Shown here piece after piece: positions 9,382-17,639 of a stretch of DNA of 64,000 nt. The stretch is from Methylocystis sp. IM3. Lineage in GTDB: Bacteria > Pseudomonadota > Alphaproteobacteria > Rhizobiales > Beijerinckiaceae. Both the position numbers and the translations under genes were made by a program. The notes under the pieces were generated by a model that did not search any database, was not told the origin of the DNA, and saw nothing but the letters and a program-made list of their open reading frames with translations. Numbering within the stretch: the first letter of the stretch is position 1; the number at the start of each line of letters is the position of its first letter. The DNA lies in the NCBI RefSeq assembly GCF_038070105.1, contig NZ_JBBPBZ010000002.1, forward strand, positions 1,562,001 to 1,626,000. Direction: 5' to 3'.

Positions 9382-10080
9382 ATGGATGACGTGGTTAAGA
9401 CCTTTCCTGCCCGCCCCAGTTTCGAAGAAGACCGCTCCGAGCCCATGATGGACGCAACGCCTGCAACCGCCGAGCGCCCCGTGACGGCGCCCGTCGCGAA
9501 GACGCTCGAACGCCCCTCCCGCGCCGAGGCCGAGGCCGCCGTCCGCACCCTGCTGCGTTGGGCCGGAGACGATCCCGACCGCGAGGGCCTGCAAGAGACG
9601 CCGCGCCGCGTGGTGAAGGCCTATGAGGAGTTCTTCAAGGGGTATCAGGAGAATGCGGACGAGGTGCTGTCCCGCGTTTTCGAGGAGGTCGAGGGCTACG
9701 ACGACCTCGTGCTCGTGCGCGACATCCCCTTCACCTCGCATTGCGAGCACCATGTCGTGCCCTTCGTCGGAAGGGCGCATATCGCCTATTATCCGACAGG
9801 CGGCGTCGTGGGCCTTTCCAAGCTCGCGCGTCTCGTCGATGTCTTCGCGCGTCGCCTGCAGACCCAGGAGGCGATGACGGCGCAGATCGCCGGCGAGATC
9901 GAGAAACATCTACACCCACGCGGCGTCGCCGTGCTGGTCGAGGCCGAGCATATGTGCATGTCGATGCGCGGCGTGCTGAAACAGGGATCGTCGACCGTGA
10001 CCGTCCAGTTTTCGGGCGTCTTCCGGGACGATCCGGCCCAGCAGGCGCATTTCTACACGCTGTTGCGCGGGGCGCGCTGA
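9382..10080 (+). CDS. folE: GTP cyclohydrolase I
   Basis: Converts GTP to 7,8-dihydroneopterin triphosphate, the first step of tetrahydrofolate (and tetrahydromethanopterin-type pterin) synthesis. It is 232 aa. The zinc-binding residues appear in FTSHCEHH and in HMCMSMRG, and the active-site loop [16 protein letters not shown] is intact. ATG 9382 has GGAGG seven bases upstream. The N-terminal 50 residues are variable, as is usual. The stop codon overlaps the hisI start (TGATG). Confidence 0.95.
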   Translation: MDDVVKTFPARPSFEEDRSEPMMDATPATAERPVTAPVAKTLERPSRAEAEAAVRTLLRWAGDDPDREGLQETPRRVVKAYEEFFKGYQENADEVLSRVFEEVEGYDDLVLVRDIPFTSHCEHHVVPFVGRAHIAYYPTGGVVGLSKLARLVDVFARRLQTQEAMTAQIAGEIEKHLHPRGVAVLVEAEHMCMSMRGVLKQGSSTVTVQFSGVFRDDPAQQAHFYTLLRGAR

Positions 10081-10463
10081 TGGACAAGGCGGCGCTGGAG
10101 GAGGGCGCGGAATTCGCCCCCCGCTTCGACGCGAACGGCCTTATTGTCTGCGTGACGGTCGAGGCCGCATCGCGCGAAATTCTGATGGTCGCCTATATGA
10201 ACCAGCTCGCGCTGGACAAGACCATCGAGACCGGAGTCGCCCACTATTGGTCCCGTTCGCGTAACGCGCTCTGGCGCAAGGGCGACACATCCGGACAGGT
10301 CCAGCGCGTTCTGTCGCTCGCGGTCGATTGCGACCAGGACGCCATCATGCTGACGGTCGAGGCCGGCGGCGACGGCAAGGCGTGCCATACCGGCCGCAAA
10401 TCCTGCTTCTACCGGCGGCTTACGACCGAAGACGGCGGCCGTCGGCTCGTATTCGGAAATTAG
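10080..10463 (+). CDS. hisI: Phosphoribosyl-AMP cyclohydrolase
   Basis: Third step of histidine biosynthesis: hydrolysis of phosphoribosyl-AMP to ProFAR. It is 127 aa, a stand-alone HisI without a HisE domain. Metal-binding motifs are visible: VDCDQDAI and CHTGRKSCFYR, with the substrate segment HYWSRSRNALWRKG. The start codon shares one base with the folE stop, so the two are expected to be cotranslated. No other his genes are nearby. Confidence 0.96.
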   Translation: MDKAALEEGAEFAPRFDANGLIVCVTVEAASREILMVAYMNQLALDKTIETGVAHYWSRSRNALWRKGDTSGQVQRVLSLAVDCDQDAIMLTVEAGGDGKACHTGRKSCFYRRLTTEDGGRRLVFGN

Positions 10464-10963
10464 CGGGCGCGGGCAATGGCTCCCGTTCGGGGCCGAGCGC
10501 GTCACATATCGGTTTTCTATGCCGGCGCTGATCCTTTTCGGCCGCCGCGGGAGCTTCTTTCTGCTCCTTTTGCTGCTTCTTGCAGCTATGCGAGGCCTTC
10601 GCGCCGCGATGGACGCGGACCCAGGAATGCGCCTCGACGAGGACGGGAGCGAGTGCGAAGGCGGCCGGCGAGGTCGGCTAGAGCCAATCCAGTCATGCAA
10701 CCCTCCAATCGAAACCACTGCGGCGCCTGAGCTGTCCAAAAACAAAGCCCCGCCTCCTCGGAAGAGGGAGCTGGTGGCCAAATTCGACCCGGCGGGCGAT
10801 GCGCAGTGTGGCGACGAAGCAGCGAAGCGTGGCGGGTTCCGCATATTGGCGTTTTCGCTACGATCCCTAAATGGTTTTGCGGGAGAGTTTTTGGAAAGGC
10901 TGCCAATTAAGCCCCTCGCAAGGTCAAGATAACAATAACTTGAGGAAACCGCGGACGAATGTG
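10464..10963. other. 500-bp intergenic region, no supported gene
   Basis: Frames are open on both strands (for example plus 10519-10932, opening with a Leu-run hydrophobic stretch), but none has a recognisable domain and their composition does not resemble the neighbours. The GAGGAAAC at 10939-10946 may be the ribosome site of the downstream patatin gene. I see no tRNA, repeat or clear terminator. Confidence 0.5.
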
Positions 10964-12019
10964 ATGCTATCGCTGCTACGACGCACCGACTCTTCGATCA
11001 CCAGCGAGTCGCGGGACGCAATGAACGCAACGGAGACGCCGGAAGGGAAACCTCCGGCCGTTATAGAGCAGGACCGCGACCAGAGCGGGAAACCGCGGGG
11101 GCAGCCTTTGATCGGGCTTGCGCTCGGGGCCGGCGCGGCGCGCGGCTGGTCGCATATCGGCGTGTTGCGTGAACTGTCGGAGCAGGGCATTCATCCCGAC
11201 ATTGTCGCGGGAACGTCCATCGGCGCCGTGGTCGGCGGGTGCTATGCGGCAGGGAGGCTCGACCAGATCGAGACTTTCGCGCGGTCGCTCACGCGCCGTC
11301 GCGTCTTCACGCTGATGGACCTTTCTTTCTCGGGCGCGAGCCTCATCACGGGCGAGCGGTTGAGGGCGGCGCTGGAGCAGGAGCTGGACTCTCTCAACGT
11401 CGAGGACCTGCCGATCCCCTTCGCGGCTGTCGCGACCGAGGTGGGGACGGGCCACGAAGTGTGGCTGCAACGCGGCGGGCTCGCCCATGCGATCCGCGCG
11501 TCCTATGCGCTCCCCGGCATCTTCGAGCCCGTGCGCGTGGGCGACCGCTGGCTATTCGACGGGGCGCTGGTCAATCCCGTGCCGGTGACGGTCTGTCGCG
11601 CGCTCGGCGCCGAGTTCGTCATCGCGGTCAATGTGACGGCCGACACCATGTATCGGGCGCGCGTCATCCGCGACGATCCGGCGGCCGCCAAGCGCGCCGC
11701 CGAGGCCGGGCCTTTCGGCGAGAAGCCGGACATCTCCTTCGTGGATCGCATTCTCCCGCGTTATTTCGAGCGCCAGCCCGGTGACGCGCCGAATGTGGCG
11801 ACGGCGATGATCGACGCCTTCAACATCATTCAGGATCGTATCCTGCGCTCGCGCCTCGCGGGCGACCCGCCGGACGCCACCATCACCGCGCGGATGGAAG
11901 ATATCGGCATGTTCGATTTCCACAAGGCGGACCAGCTCATCAATGTCGGGCGCTCGGCCGCCAAGCGCGCTTTGCCGAATATCTTCGCCCATATTCCGAT
12001 TCCCGGCGCGACCGTGTGA
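10964..12019 (+). CDS. Patatin-like phospholipase family protein (RssA-like)
   Basis: Predicted serine lipase/acyl hydrolase of about 351 aa. The catalytic dyad is present: oxyanion loop GAGAARGWSHIGVL, nucleophile elbow GTSIGAVVGG, and catalytic Asp in FDGALVNPVPV. There is no signal peptide, so it is probably cytoplasmic or peripherally membrane-bound. The start is uncertain: ATG 10964 (after GTG 10961) or ATG 11021, since the first 35 residues are poorly conserved in character. Substrate not deducible. Confidence 0.88.
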   Translation: MLSLLRRTDSSITSESRDAMNATETPEGKPPAVIEQDRDQSGKPRGQPLIGLALGAGAARGWSHIGVLRELSEQGIHPDIVAGTSIGAVVGGCYAAGRLDQIETFARSLTRRRVFTLMDLSFSGASLITGERLRAALEQELDSLNVEDLPIPFAAVATEVGTGHEVWLQRGGLAHAIRASYALPGIFEPVRVGDRWLFDGALVNPVPVTVCRALGAEFVIAVNVTADTMYRARVIRDDPAAAKRAAEAGPFGEKPDISFVDRILPRYFERQPGDAPNVATAMIDAFNIIQDRILRSRLAGDPPDATITARMEDIGMFDFHKADQLINVGRSAAKRALPNIFAHIPIPGATV

Positions 12020-12072
12020 CCACGGACGGCCGATCGCGCCGAAAGGGGCGCGACCGGAGGGCGAGGGCCGTT

Positions 12073-12504
12073 TCAGGCCTGGGCAATATATTCACGCATG
12101 CAGCGATGCTCTTCCTCGATCACGCGGATGCGATATTTCACCACGTCTCCAATCGAGACGAGGCCCGAAAGCCGGCCGTCCCGCATGACGGGCAGGTGGC
12201 GACGCCGCTCCAGCGTCATCGTCTGCATGGTGGAGTCGACCGTGTCGTTCTCGTGGGCGATGACCGGGTTTTGCTGCATGTGGCTTTCGACCGGCTCGTC
12301 GAGCGCCCGCGAACCATGTGTGGCGATCGCCGCCACGACGTCTCGTTCCGAGATCACGCCGACGACCGCGCCGGCGCCATCGACGACGACGAGCGCTCCA
12401 ATTCCGTGGCGCATCAGTTCCTGTGTCACTTGCCGTAGCGAGACCGCCGGCGCGGCGGTCACGACGTGTCGTCCTTTTTCCGAAAGAATACAAGCAACAG
12501 TCAT
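12073..12504 (-). CDS. CBS-domain protein
   Basis: Stand-alone tandem CBS (Bateman) module of 143 aa, likely a ligand-sensing regulatory protein binding adenine nucleotides. Two CBS repeats are visible: HGIGALVVVDGAGAVVGVISERDVV, split as GALVVVDG and VGVISERD, and the second LPVMRDGRLSGLVSIGDVVK. ATG 12504 opens with MTVACILSEKG, a common start for this family. No partner is identifiable next to it. Confidence 0.88.
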   Translation of the reverse strand: MTVACILSEKGRHVVTAAPAVSLRQVTQELMRHGIGALVVVDGAGAVVGVISERDVVAAIATHGSRALDEPVESHMQQNPVIAHENDTVDSTMQTMTLERRRHLPVMRDGRLSGLVSIGDVVKYRIRVIEEEHRCMREYIAQA

Positions 12505-12577
12505 GGCTCCCTCCCTCGACGCGCCTGGCCTGTCCCGAGCGTGCGGCGGGCGACGGCGGCTGTCCGAGCGGAAAGAG

Positions 12578-13402
12578 CTAGACGCGCCGCCCCCAATGAT
12601 CGAAGGCGCCAAAGGTCAGAAGCCCGAAAAGGAACCCTCCCAGATGCGCTTCCCAGGCGATCGGCTCAGTCGAGCCCATCGCCTCGGGAAAGACGCCGAA
12701 GAGGAGATTTGCGCCGAACCAGACGATCAGAAAAAGCATCGCCTGTCTGTTCTCGCCGAGCTGTGAAAGAGAGGCGGTCCGCGTCCCTCTTCCATCCATT
12801 GCGCCACGACCCAGCCGCGCGCCGGGGGTGAATGCAAAACGCACGATCGCCGCCATGGTTCCGGAGATTGCCGCCGAGGCGCCGACGACGGGCGTGGCGT
12901 CCAGCGGGTGGAGCGCAAAATGCGTCAGGGCGCCCGCCACCGCGCAGGCCCCGAAAAACCACAGAAAGCGGCGCACGCCCAGCCGGTGCGCGACGGGCGC
13001 GCCGAAGGCGGCGAAGGTGAGGGCGTTGATGGCGAGATGTGTCCAGCCGCCATGCAGGAAGGCGTAGGTCAGGGGCGTGAGAAAGACGAGCGGGCCGTCG
13101 CTCAGTTGGACCGCGATCTCCTCGGCCCCCTGATCGAGCGGCAGGGCGCCGAGCGCCGCGAGCACGCGCTCCGGCGCCAGGGCAAAACTGAGACGCAGCG
13201 GAATGAAGGCGAAGGCGCCGTAGAAGCCGTGGACCAGACTGCTCGGTGCGAGCACAGCGAAGAGCTGAACAGCCGCCATGACGCCGAGGAGGGCGCTGAT
13301 CACGCCCGGCAGATTGAGCACCTTCTCCCTGTCGGCCACGTCTCTTCCCTGGCTGTGTCCGACCCAGTCGCCGGTAAGGACCGAGGGGGGCGTTCGGAGC
13401 AT
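12578..13402 (-). CDS. Rhomboid family intramembrane serine protease
   Basis: Membrane protein of 274 aa with about six hydrophobic segments. The rhomboid features are visible: HGGWTHLAINAL, the catalytic Ser in GASAAISG, and the catalytic His in WEAHLGGFLFG. The usual GxSG reads GASA, an Ala after the Ser. It lies 73 bases upstream of the CBS gene on the same strand. Substrate unknown. Confidence 0.85.
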   Translation of the reverse strand: MLRTPPSVLTGDWVGHSQGRDVADREKVLNLPGVISALLGVMAAVQLFAVLAPSSLVHGFYGAFAFIPLRLSFALAPERVLAALGALPLDQGAEEIAVQLSDGPLVFLTPLTYAFLHGGWTHLAINALTFAAFGAPVAHRLGVRRFLWFFGACAVAGALTHFALHPLDATPVVGASAAISGTMAAIVRFAFTPGARLGRGAMDGRGTRTASLSQLGENRQAMLFLIVWFGANLLFGVFPEAMGSTEPIAWEAHLGGFLFGLLTFGAFDHWGRRV

Positions 13403-13658
13403 CGCCCCCCTCTTAGCCGTGTCGCGTTACTTCGAAAAGGTCTGTCATGGGGCCTTGGCGTCGGGAGCGGAGCGTCCCCCTTGCCTTGGCCCCATGTCCG
13501 GAAGGTCACACACGGCTGCGCTTCCGGCAAGCGAGAGATTGAGAAAAGGTTAATGCGCCCGGCTGGCACGCGGCCTGCTCGAATTGTCGTCGGCTGGGCG
13601 CTGTGGGGGCGCCCCGTTTCATTCTGGCGCAAGCCGCCGATCGACCGGACGGGAAAAG

Positions 13659-14222
13659 ATGAGACATCAGGTCAGCAAGGATTTGTACGCTTACTGGAAC
13701 AGGCTGAGAGGCGCGCGCGCCGCTCCCGATCGGGCGCATATCGATCCCGCCGCCATCCGCCATATTCTGGCTGACGCCTTCATCGTCGAAGTGGATGCGG
13801 ACGGCGCCTTTCCGCTTCGTTATTCCGGCGCGCGCATCAATGCCCTTTGGCAGGCCGAGCAGCGTGGCGAGTCCTTCGTCGATCTGTGGGAGGAGCAGAG
13901 CCGTCGAAGCCTGTCCGCCGCCATGGCGACGGTCAGCGACGGCGCGATTCCCGTGGTCGCCGGAGCCAGGACGCGGACCAGCGACGGCGCGCGACTCGAT
14001 CTCGAGTTGCTCCTTTTGCCCTTGCGCCATTTCGGGAAGACGCACGCCCGAATGCTCGGCTCTCTGTCAGCGCCCTCTCCGGCCGATCGGCTCGGCGCAT
14101 TTTGCGTGGATCCGCTCGAACTCCTCTCGATGCGGATTGTCTCCCTCACGGCGCGCCCCGGCGCGCGTATGGCGGACGAACGGGCGCGCCCAGGCCCGCG
14201 ACTCGTCGTTTGCAATCAATAA
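13659..14222 (+). CDS. PAS_5 (DUF1457) family protein
   Basis: Protein of 187 aa matching the alphaproteobacterial PAS_5 family: an N-terminal DLYAYWNRLRGARAAPDRAHIDP segment (the YW..LRG..PDR..IDP hallmark, here in two parts), then a PAS fold with RYSGARINAL. ATG 13659 follows GGGAAAAG closely. These proteins are often associated with cell-cycle or c-di-GMP circuitry; the neighbouring downstream gene encodes a PilZ protein, which fits, but a functional link is inference. Confidence 0.8.
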   Translation: MRHQVSKDLYAYWNRLRGARAAPDRAHIDPAAIRHILADAFIVEVDADGAFPLRYSGARINALWQAEQRGESFVDLWEEQSRRSLSAAMATVSDGAIPVVAGARTRTSDGARLDLELLLLPLRHFGKTHARMLGSLSAPSPADRLGAFCVDPLELLSMRIVSLTARPGARMADERARPGPRLVVCNQ

Positions 14223-14319
14223 CGGCAATCCGCGCCGCTCGTGCTTCGCGGCGCGTAAGCAATCCTTAAAGGCGCGCGCGCTATCTTTGCCGAAACTCAA
14301 AGGCGCAGATAGCGAAGAC

Positions 14320-14934
14320 ATGGCATTTCCCCTGCCTGAATATGGTCGCTGCCAGGACTTGCGCGAAAGCCTGAGATTCCAGCGCGTTCCCGTCACATTG
14401 AGGGGGCGCTACATGCTGGAGTCGCGGCTGGAGTATCCGTGCCAGACCATCGAGATGTCGCCCGGCGACATGTCGCTGGCCGCGCCCGCCAAAGCCCAGG
14501 TGGGGGAGAAAGTCATCGTCTACCTCGAACAGATCGGCCGCTTTGCGGGCGTCGCCATCGGCCGCACCGAGGCCGGCTTCGCCCTGACGATGAGTCTGTC
14601 GCCGACAAAGCGCGACAGGCTTGCCGATCAGCTGACCTGGTTCGCCAATCGCAACGCCATAAGCCTGCCGGAAGACCGCCGGCACGACCGCATTGTGCCG
14701 ATCATGCAACGGACGTTGCTGCGTCTCCCCGACGGGCAGGAAACCATCGTCAAAATTCGGGACCTGTCGATTTCCGGCGTCGGTCTCGAAACCGAGGCGC
14801 GGCCTGTTGCGGGCGCACGCGTGTTCATCGGCGCGACGCGCGCCGTTGTCGTCCGCCATTTCGCCGGCGGCATCGGCGCGGAGTTCGAAAGGCCCTTCCG
14901 CCCCGGAGAGATAAACGAGGAAACAAGGTTGTGA
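14320..14934 (+). CDS. Tandem PilZ-domain protein
   Basis: Putative cyclic-di-GMP receptor of 204 aa with two PilZ-like halves. The second half (about residues 118-195) carries the canonical pair RRHDR and DLSISGVGL, plus a closing GIGAEF. The first half (about 18-95) has RFQRVPV and a degenerate EMSPGDMSL in place of D/N-x-S-x-x-G. The N-terminal copy therefore probably lost ligand binding. ATG 14320 is preceded by AGCGAAGAC. No membrane segment or other output domain is present. Confidence 0.85.
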   Translation: MAFPLPEYGRCQDLRESLRFQRVPVTLRGRYMLESRLEYPCQTIEMSPGDMSLAAPAKAQVGEKVIVYLEQIGRFAGVAIGRTEAGFALTMSLSPTKRDRLADQLTWFANRNAISLPEDRRHDRIVPIMQRTLLRLPDGQETIVKIRDLSISGVGLETEARPVAGARVFIGATRAVVVRHFAGGIGAEFERPFRPGEINEETRL

Positions 14935-14984
14935 CGCCAGGCTGCTTCGAAAAGGCCGCGGCGTAGCCTGCCGGCGTGCAATAG

Positions 14985-15007
14985 CCCCTCCCCGGCAAGG
15001 GGAGGGG
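14985..15007. terminator. GC-rich hairpin after the PilZ gene
   Basis: Perfect 9-bp stem CCCCTCCCC/GGGGAGGGG with a 5-base loop, 50 bases after the PilZ stop and just downstream of the convergent Cys-rich gene. There is no strong T run on either side, so it may be a bidirectional weak terminator or a small dispersed palindrome. Confidence 0.5.
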
Positions 15008-15029
15008 AGATAAGCCTGGTCGGTGGGCT

Positions 15030-15263
15030 TTAGCGGCCCTTCTTCATCTTCGCGAGCCCCTGCGCGCAGCCGACGCTCATCTCTTCCTTGTGGCCCTTCA
15101 GGCACTGCAGAAGCCGCCCCCCGCCGGGTTGAATGCCGGCGCACAGCCGTTCGATGTCGGACTTGCAATAGGCCAGAACGGCCTCGTCGAAGGCCGCCGC
15201 CGGTTGAGCGACGACGATAACGGCGAAGGACAAAAGCGCGAGAGCGAAACGGCGGGCCGGCAT
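15030..15263 (-). CDS. Secreted cysteine-rich repeat (GLG1-type) protein
   Basis: Small exported protein of 77 aa: signal peptide (residues 1-24, ending QPAAA), then a mature domain with four Cys in the pattern YCKSDIERLC and LLQCLKGHKEEMS..C, as in the cysteine-rich repeat family (PF00839-like). AGGAG precedes the ATG. The role in bacteria is unknown; disulfide-bonded periplasmic protein is the likely state. Confidence 0.75.
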   Translation of the reverse strand: MPARRFALALLSFAVIVVAQPAAAFDEAVLAYCKSDIERLCAGIQPGGGRLLQCLKGHKEEMSVGCAQGLAKMKKGR

Positions 15264-15339
15264 CGAAATTCTCCTGAATTGCGCTAAACGATTTTAGCCG
15301 CTGGCAAATTAGCTTTCAGTCGAGGTTTCGGTCAACGCC

Positions 15340-15540
15340 TTAGCCTCCGCCGATCCCTTCGACAATTCGGCCGCTGCCGTCGCAGCGCGGGCAGGGCGCG
15401 TCGAAACGGGCTCCGGTGTCGAAGTCCGTCTTCCTGCCGGTCCCCCGGCATTCGGGACAAATATCCTCGCCCGTGCCGGGCGCGCCGGGCGCGGGGTCAT
15501 CCTCGGGAGTGCGCTGTCGAATCGGAGGCTTGGACGGCAT
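15340..15540 (-). CDS. Small DnaJ-type zinc-finger protein
   Basis: Polypeptide of 66 aa with two CxxCxGxG repeats (CPECRGTG and CPRCDGSG), which together form one DnaJ-type zinc site. There is no J domain. It probably binds one zinc ion and is cytoplasmic. Function unknown. Confidence 0.7.
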   Translation of the reverse strand: MPSKPPIRQRTPEDDPAPGAPGTGEDICPECRGTGRKTDFDTGARFDAPCPRCDGSGRIVEGIGGG

Positions 15541-15600
15541 GGCTGACCTGCACTGACATGAGATTGCAGAGCCGAGAGATAGGGCGCTGTTTCGTCCGGG

Positions 15601-15831
15601 TCAGCGTTGGTCGAGCGGAAGGCTGGTGAAGCGGGCGCGCCGCTCGAGGTCGATCAGACGCTGGGGAAAATGACGGAAGGCGGCGGACGGCTGCGCCCAC
15701 CCCTTCGGTTGTCGCCACGCTGGCGCGTCGAAATCATGCCCATTGTCGCGACGCTGCGGAAGCGGGGCGGATCCTTCTTCTTCGACCCGCGTGGAACGGA
15801 TCGCACGATCGATGGAAGGATGAAAATCCAT
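15601..15831 (-). CDS. Small hypothetical protein
   Basis: Unrecognised 76-aa frame starting MDFHPSIDRA, rich in Arg, Pro and aromatic residues, with no signal peptide. GGGAG lies seven bases before the ATG, the main reason for listing it. The opposite strand is also open over much of this stretch. From 15832 to 16183 I see no gene, only the terminator at 16018-16056. Confidence 0.42.
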   Translation of the reverse strand: MDFHPSIDRAIRSTRVEEEGSAPLPQRRDNGHDFDAPAWRQPKGWAQPSAAFRHFPQRLIDLERRARFTSLPLDQR

Positions 15832-16017
15832 GATTTTCTCCCATGCAGCCGGGTGGGTCGAAGAAGCAGGCCTGACGCCTCCATGCCACTCGATTTTGGC
15901 TGAATGTTTCCGTTTTATCAAGGACATGCCAAAAGAGTCGCGACACTTTGCCGGGAGGATGCTGACGCGCGACTCGCAGCGGTTGGGCGGACGACCGGAA
16001 AGCTTGTGGTCGGTGGA

Positions 16018-16056
16018 TTAAAAGCGGCTTGCCCCCGGCTGGCGGGGGCAAGCCGC
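16018..16056 (-). terminator. Rho-independent terminator
   Basis: Perfect 13-bp stem (16024-16036 pairing with 16044-16056; arm GCGGCTTGCCCCC) with a 7-base loop. Read leftwards on the minus strand it is followed by TTTTAAT. It would terminate transcription of the PsiF-like gene that ends at 16184. Confidence 0.75.
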
Positions 16057-16183
16057 AACCCCTGAAAAGCGCCCCTGAAAACCGTTTCACGCTAGCGTCG
16101 GGGCGTCCTTTCGCCAAGCCTGACAATTGCTTCGAACGTCGTTCCTCGGAACAGTGTCGCAGAAGTACAACTATCGGAGGCCG

Positions 16184-16471
16184 TTACTGATCGGCGGGAG
16201 TCATTGCGGCGTCTTTCACGCACTTCCTGGTGAAGCTCGCCCGCGCGGCCCCTGATAATTTCTTTTCCGTCGCGGCGGACTCGCAGGCGCGCATCGCCGT
16301 CTCGCGTTCGCATTTCTTCATGAAGCTGTTGAGCGCAGCGCCGACGAGCTTCTGCTCGGTGGCCTGCGCCGCGCAATCGGGAGCCGCTGGGGCAGGGGAC
16401 TGTGCGTAAGCGACCGAGCCGAACCAAAACGTCCCGGCTGCGCAGAGCAGCGCAAGGGCAAGCCTTTCCAT
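16184..16471 (-). CDS. PsiF repeat family secreted protein
   Basis: Exported protein of 95 aa: signal peptide (about residues 1-24, ending VAYAQ), then two PsiF repeats with the pattern C..A....KL.GAA..SFMKKC and C..AATEKKLSGAARASF.RKC. The relative psiF of E. coli is phosphate-starvation inducible; that regulation is not visible here. ATG 16471 has GGAG at the right distance. A terminator follows about 130 bases downstream. Confidence 0.82.
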   Translation of the reverse strand: MERLALALLCAAGTFWFGSVAYAQSPAPAAPDCAAQATEQKLVGAALNSFMKKCERETAMRACESAATEKKLSGAARASFTRKCVKDAAMTPADQ

Positions 16472-16523
16472 GGTGTGATCTCCTTTTTGGCCGGGCATGA
16501 CGGACCCGTTGGCAACGCGGGCC

Positions 16524-16661
16524 TTACCTGTCTTGCGCCGCGGCGGGGCAATTGGATGCGAGCGGCGAGACGCCCGGCGTCGGACACTGCCCCTTGGGGT
16601 GGATATTGATGGCGCACCCGCTGAGGGCGATCGCCAGAATACCGAAAAGCGCAGCTTTCAT
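16524..16661 (-). CDS. Small lipoprotein
   Basis: Predicted 45-aa lipoprotein. The N-terminus MKAALFGILAIALSGCA is a lipoprotein signal with lipobox LSGC, and the mature peptide is short, with two further Cys. The purine-rich AGAAAGAAG before ATG 16661 may serve as ribosome site. Too short to assign to a family. Confidence 0.55.
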   Translation of the reverse strand: MKAALFGILAIALSGCAINIHPKGQCPTPGVSPLASNCPAAAQDR

Positions 16662-17036
16662 TGCTTCTTTCTGTTGGCGGCGCGATTGTGTCGGGGAGCC
16701 CGTTACCTTAGCAGGCCACCTTGACGCGCTGGCGGAAATCGAGACCATGAAGAGTTTCGAAAGAGACGCCATGCTGTCACTCCGATCGAAGCGAGGGACT
16801 ATAGCATGGCCATGCGGGCTGAACAGAAGGTCTGTTGGGACTGTCGGTCCCTTTCCCCGGCCGATCGTTTCTTCGATCCGCAGCTTCCGGCTGTTGGCCG
16901 CCGTCCGGGAACGCTGTCAATTTTGGAGGGTTATGCGCTTGACTCCCTACAGGGAAGGGCGAGCCCTCGCCCGGCCTCGGAGAGGCCGGGGCGCGCGAGA
17001 CCTGCGCGAAGATCGTTGACAGTCACGAATTGCAGC

Positions 17037-17080
17037 CCTCTCGGGGGTTTGCAGCATTGAATAGCCCCCCCAGGGAGAGG
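17037..17080 (+). promoter_or_regulatory. Hairpin pairing with the ribosome site of the NepR-like gene
   Basis: CCTCTC (17037-17042) pairs with GAGAGG (17075-17080), the apparent Shine-Dalgarno of the next gene, and the adjoining GGGGG (17043-17047) pairs with CCCCC (about 17066-17070). The stem is about 11 bp with a 3-4-base bulge and an 18-base loop. It could restrict translation initiation at GTG 17084. In the rest of the 16662-17083 gap I see no gene. Confidence 0.45.
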
Positions 17081-17083
17081 AAT

Positions 17084-17311
17084 GTGCATAAGCTTCAGGC
17101 CGAACTTCTACGAAAGGAAAAGACACGCGAGGAACTTGCCATCCAATGGCAATTGGGAACCGAGTTGCGGTCCTGTTTCGATGATATCCTCGGCGCCCCC
17201 ATGCCTGAACGATTACGACGCCTGTTGCACGAGCTCGACGCCGAGGCGCCCGGTGGCGGAGGCGGGGATGGCGGCTCACAAATATCCCAATCCGCGGCAG
17301 TGGGAGAATAG
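17084..17311 (+). CDS. NepR family anti-sigma factor (orphan)
   Basis: Small protein of 75 aa whose core LGTELRSCFDDILGAPMPERL followed by LLHELD matches the NepR signature (helix 1 G..LR..YDD, then P.P.R...LL..LD). NepR binds the ECF sigma factor EcfG and is itself titrated by PhyR in the alphaproteobacterial general stress response. GTG 17084 is chosen because AGAGG lies just upstream. A Gly-rich tail extends past the usual length. No ecfG, phyR or PhyR-kinase gene is in the window, so this is likely an extra, orphan copy. Confidence 0.8.
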   Translation: MHKLQAELLRKEKTREELAIQWQLGTELRSCFDDILGAPMPERLRRLLHELDAEAPGGGGGDGGSQISQSAAVGE

Positions 17312-17351
17312 GCCTTGCGAGGGGTTGGCTCTCGCCGCTGGGGACGGGGGT

Positions 17352-17633
17352 TCATATCTTATCGCGCGTCTCGTGAGCGGCCTCGAGCAGCTCTTTCATC
17401 GCACGACGCAGGCCGTGGAGCTGATCCAGAAGATGGAGAATGACGCCGACGCCAGGGTCGTTCACGCCCATGTCCCGTTGCAGCTCCAGGATGAACCGGG
17501 CGCGCGCGAGGTCGATCTGGCTGAAATCAGGCTCGCCTGCGCTGTCTGACGGCGCAAGCCATGCCTCCCCGATCCATGCTTTGAGCGTCACATGATCAAG
17601 CTCGGCGTGTTGTAGAAACTCCTGCTCTTTCAC
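17352..17633 (-). CDS. cbpM: Chaperone modulator CbpM
   Basis: MerR-like helical modulator of 93 aa that binds the J domain of CbpA and restrains its co-chaperone and DNA-binding activity. The pattern TLKAWIGEAWLAP, then DLARARFILELQRDMGVNDPGVGVI (in parts) and LLDQLHGLR is typical. It starts at GTG 17633, six bases after the cbpA stop. The pair is therefore one operon with cbpA first. Confidence 0.88.
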   Translation of the reverse strand: MKEQEFLQHAELDHVTLKAWIGEAWLAPSDSAGEPDFSQIDLARARFILELQRDMGVNDPGVGVILHLLDQLHGLRRAMKELLEAAHETRDKI

Positions 17634-17639
17634 CGCTCG

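Noticed and set aside
10519..10932. 137-codon frame with a Leu-rich opening in the 10.5-kb gap
   Set aside because: Composition unlike neighbours, no domain, no good ribosome site, and the opposite strand is open as well.
16908..16934. Possible EcfG-type promoter (GGAAC, spacer, then GGTTAT) upstream of the NepR-like gene
   Set aside because: The -10 half lacks the CGTT consensus, and the site is about 170 bases from the gene. I also looked for GGAAC-type sites upstream of the nearby stress genes and found none convincing.
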